Source: Hydractinia symbiolongicarpus (taxonomy: Eukaryota > Cnidaria > Hydrozoa > Anthoathecata > Hydractiniidae). From it: a stretch of 64,000 nt of DNA. The translations under genes were made by a program, and so were the position numbers. Location: assembly GCF_029227915.1 (NCBI RefSeq), contig NC_079887.1:20087650-20151649 (forward strand), given 5' to 3'. The notes beneath the pieces are model-generated. The model was not told the DNA's origin and did not search any database. It saw only the letters and a list, made by a program, of their open reading frames with translations. Below, piece after piece: positions 44,701 to 59,700 of the stretch. The stretch's first letter is position 1. Each line of letters begins with the position of its first letter.

Positions 44701-47700
44701 CAGCTTAATTGCGAATAACTAAACAAAAGTTTAAATTTTTATGTCATTTTAACAAAAAATAGCTACTTTCGGAGATTTTGGGACAGCGATTTCATCGCTA
44801 GTGTGATTTTCATTTAGTTCAAATGTCAATTTGTTTTTAAATGCTGGTTGATGCAATCATTTTATTTTTAGGTGATCTTAATGGCTATCGCTCAAAAGCT
44901 CCCTTACAAAGTTAAATTCACTCAACTTTCAAGGGATCTTTTTTCTATCGCCGGATCCAAATATCTCTGAATCAGCGAGTTTCTATATTTGAATATAAAT
45001 ACCTTAGATAATAAGTCCAAATAAAATGACCGAATTTCATATAAGGAAACGAACTTTATAATAGTTAAAAAATTTCAATATAAAGACTTTAGAAAATAGT
45101 CCAATTATAATAAACGAATTTCGTATGAGCAACGTTTGATACAAACTTCTTTGAAACGATACGAGCTATATATACAAATTTCTTTGAAATAATACAAACT
45201 TTATAATTTATAATACGAAAAAGTTGTATCAAAATTAAAATGATACAAAAGAATTAACCGATACAAAGTTTCAGTGCATTTGACTTAAATTTAGAATTTA
45301 AATTGACTGGCAACGTTTAAAAATAACAGACAACATATTTAATTAATTGTTAATTTTTCTGATTGACCTTCAATAATTTTTATTTACGGTTAATTTGTCT
45401 TTGATATTTATAAAATATCTGCAACGAACGACAATTAAAATTATTAACGGTCAACTAACTTTATTAACGGCCAATCTTTTAAACTGACGGTCAATTAAAT
45501 TTGTTATCAGTTAACAAGAAAAGTTAACAGGCAACAAAAAACATTAACCGTTAATAAAAATGATTAACCGTTAACGTGAGAACGTTGACAGTGGCGCTTT
45601 TTAATAAAAGTGGGTTTGGTAGTGAAATGGCTGTTAACAAATTAATGATTTTTTAAATAGCATAAGTTTTAAGAGGAACTGAAATTACATTTTAACTATA
45701 TCCTTCTAATTCTTCATAAAAAAATTCCCTAATTTTAAGGGGTCATTTACAAAATTCGTAGCAATTCCTATTAAAAAAATTTTTACATGCTATACAAATT
45801 TTCAAAACAACTATGAAAATATCTTTTAAGGTGGCAGCTTTTTTTTTTACATAATCAGTTACGAAAGTTTATTTTCAGACTATATATTCAGATTTTTTCT
45901 TTTCTAACACACTTGTCACGATTTTATAGCTATAATACATTATCTTTAACCAAAAAAATTCAGCCTCAACAATTTCTCTTTAAATTAAAATTCATTAATA
46001 ATTAATTATTCTACTGGATATAGCTTTAGTCTACGTGCTTGCGTACAGAAGGAAATGACGTAATTATTAAAGGAAGACAATAATAACATCAACGATGGCG
46101 CATTATAAGACGATCTTCATTATGCTACACTGCATGAGCTTTAACTTTCGATAGCATATAAACTTTAAAATTAAGTATTGTTCATTGGATTATAAAATAA
46201 TTTGTTGCACTGTTACGATTCTTATTGGCTTAAAACTCATTTTAGCCTTGTTCTAAGAAAAAAATCTATCAAAATGAGGATTTAGACTTTAGCCTGGATA
46301 AGTTTCGGGCGTCCAGCCTAGCTGCGCTGTCTCTACCTATCTATCTATATATCTCAGGCGATTTTAAAGATTCCGCCTTCGTTGGCGGATATCAAAGATT
46401 GTTTTACGTTTATCTTTAATAAATTGATTTGATATATTCTTCACGTCACAATTACCCTGACAAACAAAAGGCAAACGAGAACAAGAAGAAGATGCTATCA
46501 ATGGAGGATATTCATTGTAAATTGGCTGAAGCATGCAGAGACATTAAGGTTACTGTACAGGAAACAATTTTTTTTTTTAGGTTTTTTGCAAAAAATTCAT
46601 GACATATAGAAAAAATTTTCTTTCGAATGACATATTTTATATTCCATGAAAATATTTGGAACATCCCTTTTTTCTGGAAAAAGCCTTTTCAGAGGTGTTA
46701 TATCCTTCACACCTTCGAGAAAATATGTGCAAAATGAGCTGAGTATATTTTTTGTAAACATTATGCATGATATGAAACTACTGTATAAATATATGCATAA
46801 TAATATTTTTTAGATAGTTTACTTTCACCATCGATAGATATATATATAGATGTTGTGGTATAAAAAATCATTAAAAAAAATCAAAATTAAGTAGTATGCA
46901 TATAAGCTTTCTCTTTTAACCCTGACACTTCCATCATCTTTCTGCATACACAGTTCACACATTTTCATAACACCTACGAAAATCTTTAAAAACAAATATC
47001 TTGTTAGTAAATTTTCGCAACATGTCTTTACGTTTGTGTTCTCTTTTACCGAAAGCTTTCTATTGGCTTATTGAAATTTTCGGTAATGGAAAGCTGAATA
47101 AATTTTTTATATAAATTACTGATTAGCGAATTATGACGACAAAAAGAAAAAAATATGCATTTTTTTTTAATGATTATATATAATTACAAATAATTTCATA
47201 ATGACGTTGTTACAAAAAAAAACCTGGGAACCTTTTTCGGTGAAAAAAAATGGTGTGTGTTTAATTCATTATATTTTCTTTTTGGAAAATTAACATCTCA
47301 CGAAAATAACACCATCAAAAAAGTCTTTCATTAAACATTCAGAAACAAAAAAAAATAAGAAAAAATATAAAAGTATTGATAAATTATAAGGGTTTTTCTG
47401 AGACTACCCATCAAGTGAGTTTTTTCCTTTACAGTAACCTTAATCTGTCTGATATTTCCTATGACGAGTGGTCCGATTCATCCGATGAAAATCCCTGTTG
47501 ATTTCATTGATTGTATTTAGTTTTTAGTGTTTTTAATAAAAAACATGTATTAGTTTAATAACACAGAAAAACAACTTGTTCGTTTATATAAGTTTTATAA
47601 TTTGCTTTCTTCATTTTTCAAAATACACACATGGTAGACATTATGAATTATTCCTGTACAGAGTTCATTTTAGAGTTAGTCATTAACACCCAGACTTGTA

Positions 47701-50700
47701 TTGTTTTATTTATGGCTAAAAAGACAAAAATATATTTAAAGGGCAAGTAAGACTAAACATAGCTTGAAAAAAAGGGATTGCCGCTGCAAACGACTATGTC
47801 TTTGGGTTTTTGGGCTAGTTTCAAGGGCTGGGCATGTATGCAAATATGTAATGGTAATCTGTTTTGATTTTTTTATATTCATTTGATAAGCAACCTGTTC
47901 CGAAACATTGCATTACAGTATGTGCAATAAATTTAGTTTGACTAATGGGAATAAATAGTATATATAGTTGCTAATTTCTTTTTAGACTTTAGTTTGCTCT
48001 ATACCTCCATATTTCGAAGTGACCGACATCAAGATAAATCCTTCTGGACAGCATCTTCTCCTTTTTGGTACCCGTGGTGTTGGATTTGTAGAATTACCAA
48101 GACGATGGGGAGAGGCTGGTTTGTTTGAGGGTGGAAAAGATATTTTACATTGTCGGTGCGTTTATTTATCTATTTTTGTCATTTTGTTTATATATATTCC
48201 TTAATAGGGTATTTTGTGGGAGCCTTAACTTTGAAGTGGATTTACAGTGCTTGTATCGCAATTATGATGTTGATTATTGTTGGTTATGTACTTTTATTTT
48301 TTAATTTGTTCAGGCTGGCATTACTTGACGATTCTTTTTTTTGTCATCATGTATCAATCAAAATACTTGAAGCAGCATGGTACCCTGGAAGTCTTAATAA
48401 TAAGATTATTGTTCTTACAAATGAGAACTGCTTAAGGTAAAAATGGAGACTTGTGTTTTGCAATTGGTTGTACAGTACTATTTTCCACATCACTTTGCCA
48501 TAAAAAAGAAAGTTGATCATAATATTCCATGTTAGCTATAATATCAAGCAAAGCAATATTTTTTAAGTTTGTGAACACTGAAACCTTTTGGAATCCATTT
48601 ACTGGTACTTTTAATCATCTGAAACTGTCTTATTTAATATGAGTTTACAAGATGTTAAAATAATTATAATTATTAAATAATCATTATAATGCTGGTTTTG
48701 ATATTTTGATATTGTTTTAATTAGTCAAAATCACAGCTGATGTGCTGGTTAAAAGTATTTAACTGTACAGTCAGTTAATTTTGTGTTTTATTTCAGGTTC
48801 TATGACATTTCATCACCAAATAAGCTAATACTACGATTTCCTCTATTTGGTGTTTTGCACCACAATGTTGGAACTGCGACATCTAACATATCAAGTGCAT
48901 TGGGAGATGATGCTGTGGATTTTGATGTTGGCGAATCTGTGTGTGATAAACGGGGAGTTGTAACAAATAGTATCTTTGTTCTGCAAGAAACTGGAGATGT
49001 TTGGACTGTTTATGGCAAATTCACTCATAACAGGTATGTTAATTGTATTTATTAATTGTTATGCTTGGAAAAAGTTTGAATTTAAGAACTTATGTTTCAC
49101 GACAAATGTTTTGTTAAGCTTTAGAAGATGCAACAATAATTAAAAATAAGAGATAACATTTCAACACATTTGCCCCCTTTTATATTTCTGTGATATATAA
49201 CAAAATCTGTTGAATGTATCAAATTAACAAAAAGTAGTATACACATCAATGAAGTGCATAAAGAAGATAGGATGAACTCGTTATAGAAGTGCTTTTTAAC
49301 TTCGATTGATTTTAAAAGTATTGTTTCCTGTTTACTTACATTAATTGTTATTATTTGACCATTTTTGTGTGAGTGTAAATTTGCTCAGTAAAACTCCTAT
49401 CCATTCTAGTCTTTCTTTTTTGGTGATCATTAGCTCTGTCTGTGGAGTACTCAATTATTATCAAAGAGGTGGTTGTCCACCTTTGTTGTTCCACCTGGCA
49501 ACAATTAACAGGGTATATCCCGCAAAGTTATAAGGCTAACCACATAGAATATAAATCACTACTTGTTTGTATATTAGACTGCAAGTTTATGAAGAAGGAC
49601 CACTGATAATCAATCCACCTTCTCTTGACAACTATGGTTGTAATTATTGTTCCTTGATCTGTCTTCCATCGGTTCCGACAACAGTAGTTATTGGAACTCA
49701 GAGTGGATCTATCTATCATTGTTTGCTGCTGCAAGAAGACAGGAATGGATTTGAGGTAATCTAATTGTTTAAATTTTGTTTATTTTTGTTGCCAAAATAT
49801 TTTTCCATTTTACCCTTAATTATGATAAAAAATTGTTTTGTTTGCTTTTTGGACCTACCTGGTACAGGTAAGGTCCTATAAAATGACCTGTGTTAGTCTG
49901 TCTGTTACAACCTGCTCTCAGAATTGGATTTTTATTTTTTTGCACAAAGATAGAAAACAAAAGACCCTCAAATGTGACAAGGTCAGTTTTTTTTTTAGAA
50001 AAAATCTTATTGGCTTAAAAATGGCAGAATTATGTGCAAAATGAACCAAAAATACGTTTTTTACGACATTTCTTTGGATTATTAGTTTTGCTGATTTTTT
50101 GCAAAATGCACTTTTAAAAAAAATTATATCGGCTCCACAAAGGCCGATTTATGTGCAAAATCAGCCAAAACGGTAAAAAGTAACTTAATTTAGCGGTATT
50201 TCTCAGGATTGGATCATTACAGGCCTATCAATAAGAAAAAAGCTCCCGCGCGACAAAACGCGCGCGCTGAGAGGGGGAAATTCTGTTCGCGCGAGCGATC
50301 TTACAGTTCCAAAATTAAGACAAAAAGAGAAAAGAAACATTAATTTCTGAAGTCGGGGGACGATTTAACCAGTAAACCCCTGAACACATGTCGCGTACTG
50401 CCATTTTATTGTAGTGAGTCGCTGCGTGTATTTTGAACTTTTTCCATTCGACCAATGATCGGTTCAAGTCGAATCCTGCATACACAAGGGGCTTGGCGAA
50501 ATGATTATGTAGAAGAATTATTTCCCGATTACCGTAATCTCTATCAGATTCCCAATATTCCATGTCGATGAATCTCATTGATGTATACAATTCCTTGTCC
50601 CTCTTATAATCACAAAAGCGCTCCTTGAGAACTTTAATCAGTGACTTGCACAACTTTTTTTTCAGAGCTCGAACAACATCAATGGCATGCTTTTGATTGA

Positions 50701-53700
50701 TTTTATTAGTTTGGAATTTTACAGTGACGAAGGTTTTATCTTTTTTCCGCTTTTCGCCAGCTTTAATGAATTGACCCTCTAATGCTCCACTCAACCAATT
50801 CTGATCACCCGCTTTGGTACTAACACTGTAACGTCCAACATAACTGCCAAAAAACTCCAAATCACCCCCAATTTCGTCAATGTTTTCATTCAGTTCAGAA
50901 GTTGTTTGTTCGATAATCGAATTGACTGAGTAAGGTAAAAGATCATTCGATTCAAATATTTTTGAGACAGGAACAACCATTTCAAGCATATCGAGGTAAG
51001 TTGCTATAGTCAACAAAAATTCATAGGATTTGAACTTTTTAAGAAGGCCTGAAACTTTCGCTTTTGTAGTAGCATTACTCCCTTTATCGTCCGCGATGTA
51101 ATTTTCGTATGCTGTTATGTACGCTGGCCATGATTCAAGGATATTCTGAAATCCCCGCCTACGATGCCCAACAAACCTTGTTCCTGTGATCTTCGATATG
51201 TTATAGTATGTGATACCTAACGCCTTTGCGCATTCTGCAACTTCAGATTTTAGTTTGCCACTATTTCGCAAGAGATAAAAATTTGTTGTGTAGAACTGAT
51301 CAACCTCGTTCAGCTTGTTTATATTGAATGCTTCCTTAACTGCGAGTTCTATGCGGTGGTTTGCACAGTGAATCATCAACATCCATGGCCGCCCCTGATC
51401 CTTTATCTGCGTCAAAACACCCTTGTATTTACCAAAGTTAACACTGGCTCCGTCCGCTGTACAACTGACAACCTTTTTAGTGAAGCTCTCTTGGTCCATC
51501 AAAAGCGCACTATTGTCGTCACGGAAAATACTTTCAATACCGGCAACAATCGAACAAGCATCACCCCCACCGAACCTAGCCACTTCCAGCAAACTCGCAA
51601 CCACGTAAACTGGAACACCACTCCTCTCAGTTCTCACTAAAACAAGTTCTTTTTCCCTTCCAGTTTTTCTGGCTTGGCTACCATCTGATAGAATCGACAT
51701 AAAATAACCACTTGCAAGTACAACTGCACATTTTTCCCTGACAGCCTCAGCTATGCAATGAACAAACTCACGTCCAGAACGACCGTCTTTTTTCCTCTCT
51801 ATGAGTCGCACACCATTCTCCTTGCAGCATTTAACCTGAAAAGTCAGATAGATAAAACAATAATGGTCGTACTCAAACAATACTCGAACATGGTTTCTAC
51901 CTATTTTGAAAACTTTAAACATATTTATAAGGGCAACTTACCAAAACACCAAAGTGTTTGTGTGGCATTGTCGGTTCCATCGCCATGTGATACGCACATT
52001 TGATAAGCTTCGTATATGCCTCAGCCGCGGATTTTGCGTTTGCTGATTCAATAGTCGTTTGGATCTATGAAATATGAAGTGAACGTAATTGTGTTAGAGT
52101 GAAAGTAAATAAAACTTGAAAAACCCTATTTTGTAGAAACAAACCTTGTCAACGCTAGCTCCCGTCTTAACACATGTGATTGATGGTAATCGATCTTCCT
52201 TTGGTTTACTTTTCTCACACGATAGTGCGAGAGAATGACCTTCGCCGGAAATATGTCGCGTAACAGAGTGTTTTGTTACGAAACTTGTCCCATCAATATA
52301 TGTCAGGACAGCTTCCTTCACTGGTCCCTTGCAATTCGGATGCTGAAGAATAGCAGGCTTGTTTTTCGCACAAAGTTTGCACCAAACGAAGTTAACAAAT
52401 CTATTTCCGTTTTCTTCTAAAGTTTTATGTCCGATAATATCATCAATACCCCATTTCATGAAAGTAGATAATTGGATTTTGTTCCCTTTGATACTTTTTT
52501 TGACGAAGACATGTCGCGATAATGATTTCAGATAAATATAGCAATCGAGTTTTCAAAACATACGATCCTGCTGTATTCTATTCTATTTTAGAATAACGTT
52601 TCGAACGCTCTCACCCAGAGATGTTCCCATAATAAAACTATTTTTGAATGAATGGAGAAACAGGGAGATGGAGTGTTATGTAAAACAAAAGAAATACATT
52701 ACTCATTTTCTTGTTTATTACAAGAACAGGTTCCACATAAATACGCGTGGTGTGATCAACAAAACAAATTACAAGTCTTGTTACACAACTATAGAAAAAA
52801 ACGACATTTGATAACTGAAAGTACGAAAACAAAAGAAATATATTGCATTCACAAACAAAGAGAATCATTTAGCAAACATTTCTTGGGTTTAAGGCAATAA
52901 ATAACAAATTAAGTTTGATAAATTTTCTCCCTGATCTTTGTCAGAGCATCTTTAGATCATAACTAAAAACGTCTTTCAACATGCATGTAAATCATAAATG
53001 TTACGTTACAAAAACATCGTTTGACCATGTGACTATAAACATCATCCACTTCTAACTTTTTCATGTCGATGTATCTTCGTACGATTCCGATTTTAGCATG
53101 TCGGGGTCTGGTAACAAAGTAGATTCACAAAACGGAATATCTAAAGGTCATTACTGGAACGATATGTTTTCGCTTCGCACCTAACGTGAATGGTTGGTCA
53201 GTTTATGATTAGTAAAATGAACTACTCTATCTAAAATAGAAAATACAATCTCAGGAATTTAGGATATTATCGCTCAGCTACATAACATGGAATCAATCTA
53301 GGCGAGTGAAAAATCACTCCACTGAGGCCTCATATTTCAGAATTAGGCGCGTGTTTGCGTGCGCGGGAGCGATCGCGCGCCTCTTATTGATAGGCCTGCA
53401 TTAGTTTTCTGATGTTTTGCGCAATGACAGGAAACAATAGACCCTTGGATTTGATGAAGTCATTCTTCTGAAAAAAATCTTATCAGCTCAAAAATGACGG
53501 AATTATCTACAAAATGAGCAAAAAGAATCCTAGAATATGTTTTTAGGACATTTCTCATGATTGGATCATTAGTTTATAATATGATTTTTTGCACAAAAAT
53601 AGAGAACAATTGACCCTCAAATGTGATAAGTCAGTTTTTTAAGAATTGTATTTTTTGGCCCAATGGTTGAGATTTGTGTGCAAAATGAGTCAAATTGGTT

Positions 53701-56700
53701 CAAAAATACGGATTTTGGAACTTTTCTGAGGATTAGGTTATTAGTTTTTTCTGATGTTTTAAATCCAGGTAGGTCCATTGAAGTTTCGCTTATTTACACT
53801 TGTGAGTGCTGTATTTAAGTTGTGCAAGTATGATGACTGCGCCTATTCACATTTTGCTAATGTTTTTCTGCATGTATAGAAAATTAAAATTCACACCATT
53901 TGCTCTTGTTTTTTATTAATGCTTGACACAAACCTGGGATAAATTATTTTCATATTTTGCAAGTAGTAGTTTAAAAAATAGTTATAAATATCTCTGTACT
54001 GATTTTGAGTGCAGGTTTTTTAACTGATTTTGAGTGCAGGTTATATGAGTTTGTTATTCTTTGGTAAATAATAGTAAGATTCAAAGTACACCTAATACAA
54101 AAATCTGGCGGCTTTTTGTGATTATTGTTATTTTTCATTTATGTTTAGTCCTAACAAAGCAACTTCCTGAAGATCCAAAACATTTTCCCACACGTGCGTC
54201 ACATCCACTGTATTGATTTCTTTGACTAATATCTAGGATTGTGTAAATTAAAGACCACGAACCTAATTCCAGTTTACGTCTTGTTTTAAAAAAAAACCTT
54301 AAATTTAGTATCTGAAGAATAAATCAAAAAATAAAACAATTAATTTACTTTTAGTTTTAATTATACTTTATTTAAATCTAGTCATGCTAATAAGAATAGG
54401 GTTAAAAATGTATTGTTTTTAAATGGAAAAATTTTTTTAAAATTACCCACCTGGGTAGTAAAATAAAATCTAAAAATCAGAAAGTTTATACAGAAGTAAC
54501 TTTTGTTTTTAAATTTGTTTCGTGAAAAGATTAGAACTGTTCTTGCTGGTAGTGAGCAAAACTGCTTATTATTTACATATTTTGAAACGTAAATCAGTTA
54601 ACTTAACTTAACGTGTTTAGAAAGATTATTTAAATAAGATCAATATAAAATTATTTTTCATTTGAACATTATTATATTTTATCTGAGACAAGGAAGTTAA
54701 GACTAATAGAGTTGCTAGCTGAAGTGCTGTCTTGTGTTTGTCCCCAACTTGTCTCCAGAATGCAAAAAATAATGACACAAAAGTAGAAAATAATGCCACT
54801 GCATACCATAAAAGTTCTTGACGTGCAGGGTTTGAATTAGCAGGTTGCTATTTGCAATTTGCGAATCAAAATTAAAATTGCAAATCCCATTTTTTCATCA
54901 ATTGTTTCTCTGACCATTTTTATATTAGTTGTTTCAACAAAATAACCATTACCAAGGAATCGATGGCATGTGACCTACAGTCTTTCCTGACCACAGCTGC
55001 AAGGAGGTTTTCTTTCAATCAAGACATTTTTCCAAACCAACTTTATATTTCTAATTCGAACCCTGGCCTGCGAACATTGCACCCTAAAATGTTCTGAAAT
55101 TAGTATGGCATGCGAAAGACCACACAATCATTTTTCTTCCTGATGAGGCCTGCTAACTGAATTTTTTTCTAAATTAAATGCAGGTTATACAACAGTGCAG
55201 GTTATCTAACAAATTTAGCTCAAAGCCCTTGGGTGCGGGTTGATAGACGGGTTATATAACTACCTAGAAAATAAATGTGTTAATTTCTACAACTTTTAGA
55301 TAATATAGGTGTACCTCCGAAATTATATTTTAGCTTTTTTGTTTAATAGATCAACTTTTTTGCATAGGACGAAGACAGCGCATTGTTTGACAATCAAACT
55401 GTTGAGCAGTTGTTTGTGTATGAGTCGGTTGAATTAGAACAGAATTTTCTTTATCCAGTTGAAGATGATAATGTGCAACCACAAAGTAAAGCAAAAAGCC
55501 AGAAACTCCAACTCACCAGCAGTAAGTTTGTTTCTATGATAGCAGGTTACCGTAATAGGCTAGATTGAAATTTATTGCATTTATTTTATGTGTCAGATCA
55601 AATATAGGAAGCATTAAACACATTAATGTAAGAGGAGTATTATACCAAGCTTGTTACTCTCATATTATTCAAGACAAATAAATAGGTTTTTTTTCACTAA
55701 AGCTAAAGTAAAAAAGCAATAAGCCCTGCACTTAATGACGTTTCAGCCGTTTGAAGGCCATTTTCAAGTAGACAAGTCCTAATACAATATGTTTAAATAT
55801 GCAATAATATCAGGCTGTCAAATCCGATATGAATCCGCGAATCTGATTCGTGTGTCCGCTCTCGTGACCTCTGATACAGCGGATCCAATCACATTCGCAC
55901 AATTAATAACATTAGTCACCATATTTCTACCCTTCCAATTTTGGTGAATCTACGAACACTTCGTTCGCTGCCAAGGTCCACCGTTCCATGCTGATGGTTA
56001 CCATTTTATTTTTCCCTTTATTAAAGTTAATACTTTACAGAACGGTTATTGATCATCAAGCATCAAGCACTTGCGCGCAGATCATCGGGAACCTACTTAT
56101 CAGGACGGGAGTAGCAACGTGATTTCCTTCCCATGAGTGTTTTTTTTTGTATGTGATTTTTTTTATTATCTTTTTAAAAGTTTATTAAATGAACGACGTC
56201 TCGTCTCGATGATATGTTTTACTATATCTCTCCAAGGACCCGTATTTAGAGGGTATTTCCGTAAGGTATAGTTCCCCTACGTGGATTCGGTACTTTCCCT
56301 TTAATCTCAAAGCACAAAATATCCAAATGGCGCATTTCTTGAGGGCGAGTTTCGGCCTGTGTTTCATATCATAATAATACTACAGAAAGAAACTATAAAA
56401 ATTGGATTCGCATATCATAAACTTATCCCAAGGGGGAATTCAGTTATCTGAAAATAGAAATAATGGCATAGACAAAATATTTCTATTCAGAATTAGCGTG
56501 TCCATACAGATCAACAGACTCTCCTTTAACTCCAAATCAAAATTATCAGTAGCGGTGGAGAGTATAAAAAGTTCTTTAAATTAGCTCTATTTTTACAGAA
56601 AACTACATGCCCCAGTACAGCACCATGATTTTCAGCTATGACAGTTTTTCCGGTCAAGGCAGAAAACCCATATGTTCGCAGGCTCTTACTTTCAAATGTT

Positions 56701-59700
56701 CCATAGTCTTATACGCACTTATATGTATATACGACTTTTAAACATAGAGCCCTTGAAGGACAGTCCTTAAAACCCTAAGCTTACAATATTTAACATTTAG
56801 CAGTGTTTATACTAATTATATAGTAGTTTTTCGCCAGATGAATATAAAACTGGTTGTTTTTACATTGATTTTCTAAATCTTCAAAATTGTTTCAAAATTT
56901 TCAAGGTTTTATTTGGAAATACAGAATCTTAGAAACATACTGCCATACAAATGGCTATCCCACAAGCCTCATGGATCGATGTATCAAGTCATTCCTCGAT
57001 AAAATGTTTCAAGATAAAAAACGATTTTATCACCGTGCCTAAGCTAGAAGTTTTCATTATTTTAACATATTAGGTAAATTATTCTTGAAACTGCGATCTC
57101 TTTAAAACTGACACATTTGATGAGTATTTTTTTATTTTTTTCTTAAAGGGCTCATCTTATGTTAAATAAAACTTTTCAATCTAACGAGACTCTTAAATCA
57201 AAAAACACAAATTAATAATCCGAAAATATTATTGCAAATGTTTTTTAAATCAATCCTGTAATTTGTTAGTATTAAAGACAATTAATAACAACCAAATCTC
57301 GATATAGATTACGGGAAATAGCAAAGCATGGTTTTCATTTGTTAAGTGTGTCATTCGTAAGGAGTGAGCCATTGACATAAATTTTTAGGACTTACGTACA
57401 GGGCACTTTGGTTACACTCATAAACGCAAGAAATGAACACATAAAATTTGGTACTTATTACAAAAATACCAATGGGTTTGTTTACAAAAGAGAACAACCT
57501 CGATGTTGTTTGATGTTGTTCTTACAGGTAGCTTAGCTACTATAGTTACATTTAGGATTAAACTAGCATTTATTACTTAATACTCAGTAAAATAGGTCAA
57601 GTTTGAATATTAAACTTTTTCGCTATAGCTAGCTAGACTAAACATGAAAGTACAAGGCTTAGCTTTTTAGCTGGGTTAGAAGTCAAAACTTAAAGAGGAA
57701 AATTACATCACATTTTTTAAGATTATACTACACATATTTTAGAACACCTGCAGGAAAATGCATTTTTCATCAAGTTACCCCATATGGCTAATATGGAAGA
57801 TTTCTTCATAAAAAGCATCAGAAACTTTTTTCATGTGGATTACTTTTACATTACCAAAAATTAAAAATTTGAAGATAAACTTTTAGTTTTCAAATTTTTC
57901 GGTTTAAGGTTTGCTAAAGGTTTAAAACCCATGTCTCACAGTAACTTCGTTCTTATCCTAATGTTAATACATAAGCTATGCAAGAACTTTTGCAGGAAAA
58001 TAAAAACACATCAAGAGAAAAAGTTTGTTATTAAAATATTATAATATTATAATAATAATTATAATAATTTCAAACTGGTTAGTCCCTGCAGTCATTTTGG
58101 TGTCAGTGGTATGAAAAACTATGCTAAAACTATACTAAGTAAAAGTCCTATTACTTCAGTAAAAATTGAAATAATGACTTGAAACTTAGTATTACATGTT
58201 TTTAGACCAGTTTGATGAAATGAACCCCAAATTTTTTTTACTACTATCATAGTTTCCGAGTTCTTAATTTTGGCCATTTTTGGAGACGTCGATAAACTTT
58301 TTTGACAGCATATCAATTTTGACAAGCCATGTGTACAGAAAACATTCAAAGTGATTCTCAGGATTAAAAATAATTCAAACAAATAAAATGTGTCCCAGGT
58401 TTAGGACCAAATACCTTATCCAGCTCAGAGAAAGTGGGAATGTGCTTCTAAAGCACAGTGCTAAATACATAATTTAAATTTTATGCCGTATAAATACAAA
58501 GTGGTTAGAAAGTTATTTTTTTGTCCACCTGGATCTGCAACACGTTTATTTTGCACTAATCGCCCAGTCTGCCGGCACTCACAATTAATTTTTGAATATC
58601 CACAGGAACTTTTTATGCAAAATGAAAAATGCTACACAACTGTATTTGCTTTGCAGAAGTAACAATAGGCTTATCTTTATCATAAGTCCTGTGAATGTTG
58701 GTTTGTGAAAAAGATATTCGTAATGCTATAAGCGCTCCACTGGATTTGTAACACATTACACTAAGTGTCCTCCATGTAAAACAGTTTACGCTTTACTAAG
58801 TCTTAACCTGGAGACTTTAGGTCTTCCCACTTCAAGCGAATATTACTTCTGGATATACTTCCCCAAATTTTGTTATTTCATAAAAGAAAACTGAAAATCT
58901 ACATAATTTAGGTTTCAGTTTGTCGTGGAAACATGCTTACCAACATGCAATGTCTTGCATACCTAACTAGCTATATACTCAAGTCTTGAATAATCACTGC
59001 TATGGGAGGTCAAAATAACTATATACCTAGCTATTTTTATTTAAAATAACAGAATGCCTTGAAAAATCTTTTGTGCAGCTAGCTACACTAAAGTAATATA
59101 TTTAGCTCTTGTACTTTATCACTTAATTATTTAATAACAAATGTGCCCTGGAGTGCTGGCATGGTACTGGCTAGGTAGCTTAAAATCACAAAATAAATAT
59201 TATCCAGATGTGACCATCCCTCGTCATCAGACATCGAAAAGGCGTTTCTGTTCTTTACTTCTCATTGTGGGGTACCTCAAATTCTTGTAAATCCAATGAA
59301 AAAAAATTACTTAAGAATTCCTCTTCTTTCCCTTGCACTACTCATGGCATTTCTTTGCATGTCTTTAGTTTCAAGCCACGATCCCTGAGCTTCCAACCCC
59401 GTCTCAGTCACAAGTTTCAGCGCTAGCCAAAATGACGGACAACGTTGAGGAACTCTGGGTAATTTTAAAAAAATGTGGTTCTACCTTATGATTTTCAGAT
59501 ATTTGCTGCTGATATCAGCATATTTTGGCCCTCGGGTGCCACACTTCCGTACATATAGGAGTTAATTATCTTTAAAGTTTAAAAATAAAGTTCAATTCAC
59601 ACTGCAAACACAGTTCTCTGCGTCAAAGCACCTTGACAAGTTTTTTGTTTAAACATCTTTCAAAATACTTTATATATTTTCGTATTCCAGAATAACAATG

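Larger units (their letters stand above)
41749..47985 (+). other. NUP88 intron 1 (6.2 kb)
   Basis: It contains a GCTATA/TAGCTAGC microsatellite (41878-41936), an inverted SINE pair (41952-42503), a dispersed repeat (42600-42830), a CACTA-like element (42903-45624) with a nested insertion, and the CTAT-bearing repeat (46290-46395). The stretches 45625-46289 and 46396-47985 are AT-rich with no supported gene. One short frame at about 46450-46552 (KLAEACRDIK at its end) and one at 47435-47503 (SDISYDEWSDSSDENPC, after TTTACAG) look exon-like but cannot be joined in frame. Confidence 0.85.
49850..53777. mobile_element. Satellite-bearing element in NUP88 intron 5, split by a hAT insertion
   Basis: TGGACCTACCTGG (49850-49862) and its exact inverse (53765-53777) bracket about four tandem units of roughly 130-175 bases. 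Each unit has TTTTTTGCACAAA, GACCCTCAAATGTGA, AAAATCTTATTGGCTCAAA, ATTATGTGCAAAATGAGCC, TCTCAGGATTGGATCATTAG in degenerate form. The third unit is split by the hAT at 50220-53398. Without that insertion the element is about 745 bases. It has no coding capacity. Confidence 0.75.

Noticed and set aside
46441-47503. A short gene upstream of NUP88 exon 2 from two exon-like frames (KLAEACRDIK and SDISYDEWSDSSDENPC)
   Set aside because: The phases do not join (phase 0 donor, phase 2 acceptor), the region is inside NUP88 intron 1, and no family is recognised.
51356-51640. Plus-strand ORFs opposite the hAT transposase
   Set aside because: They are shadows of the minus-strand coding sequence with no domain of their own.
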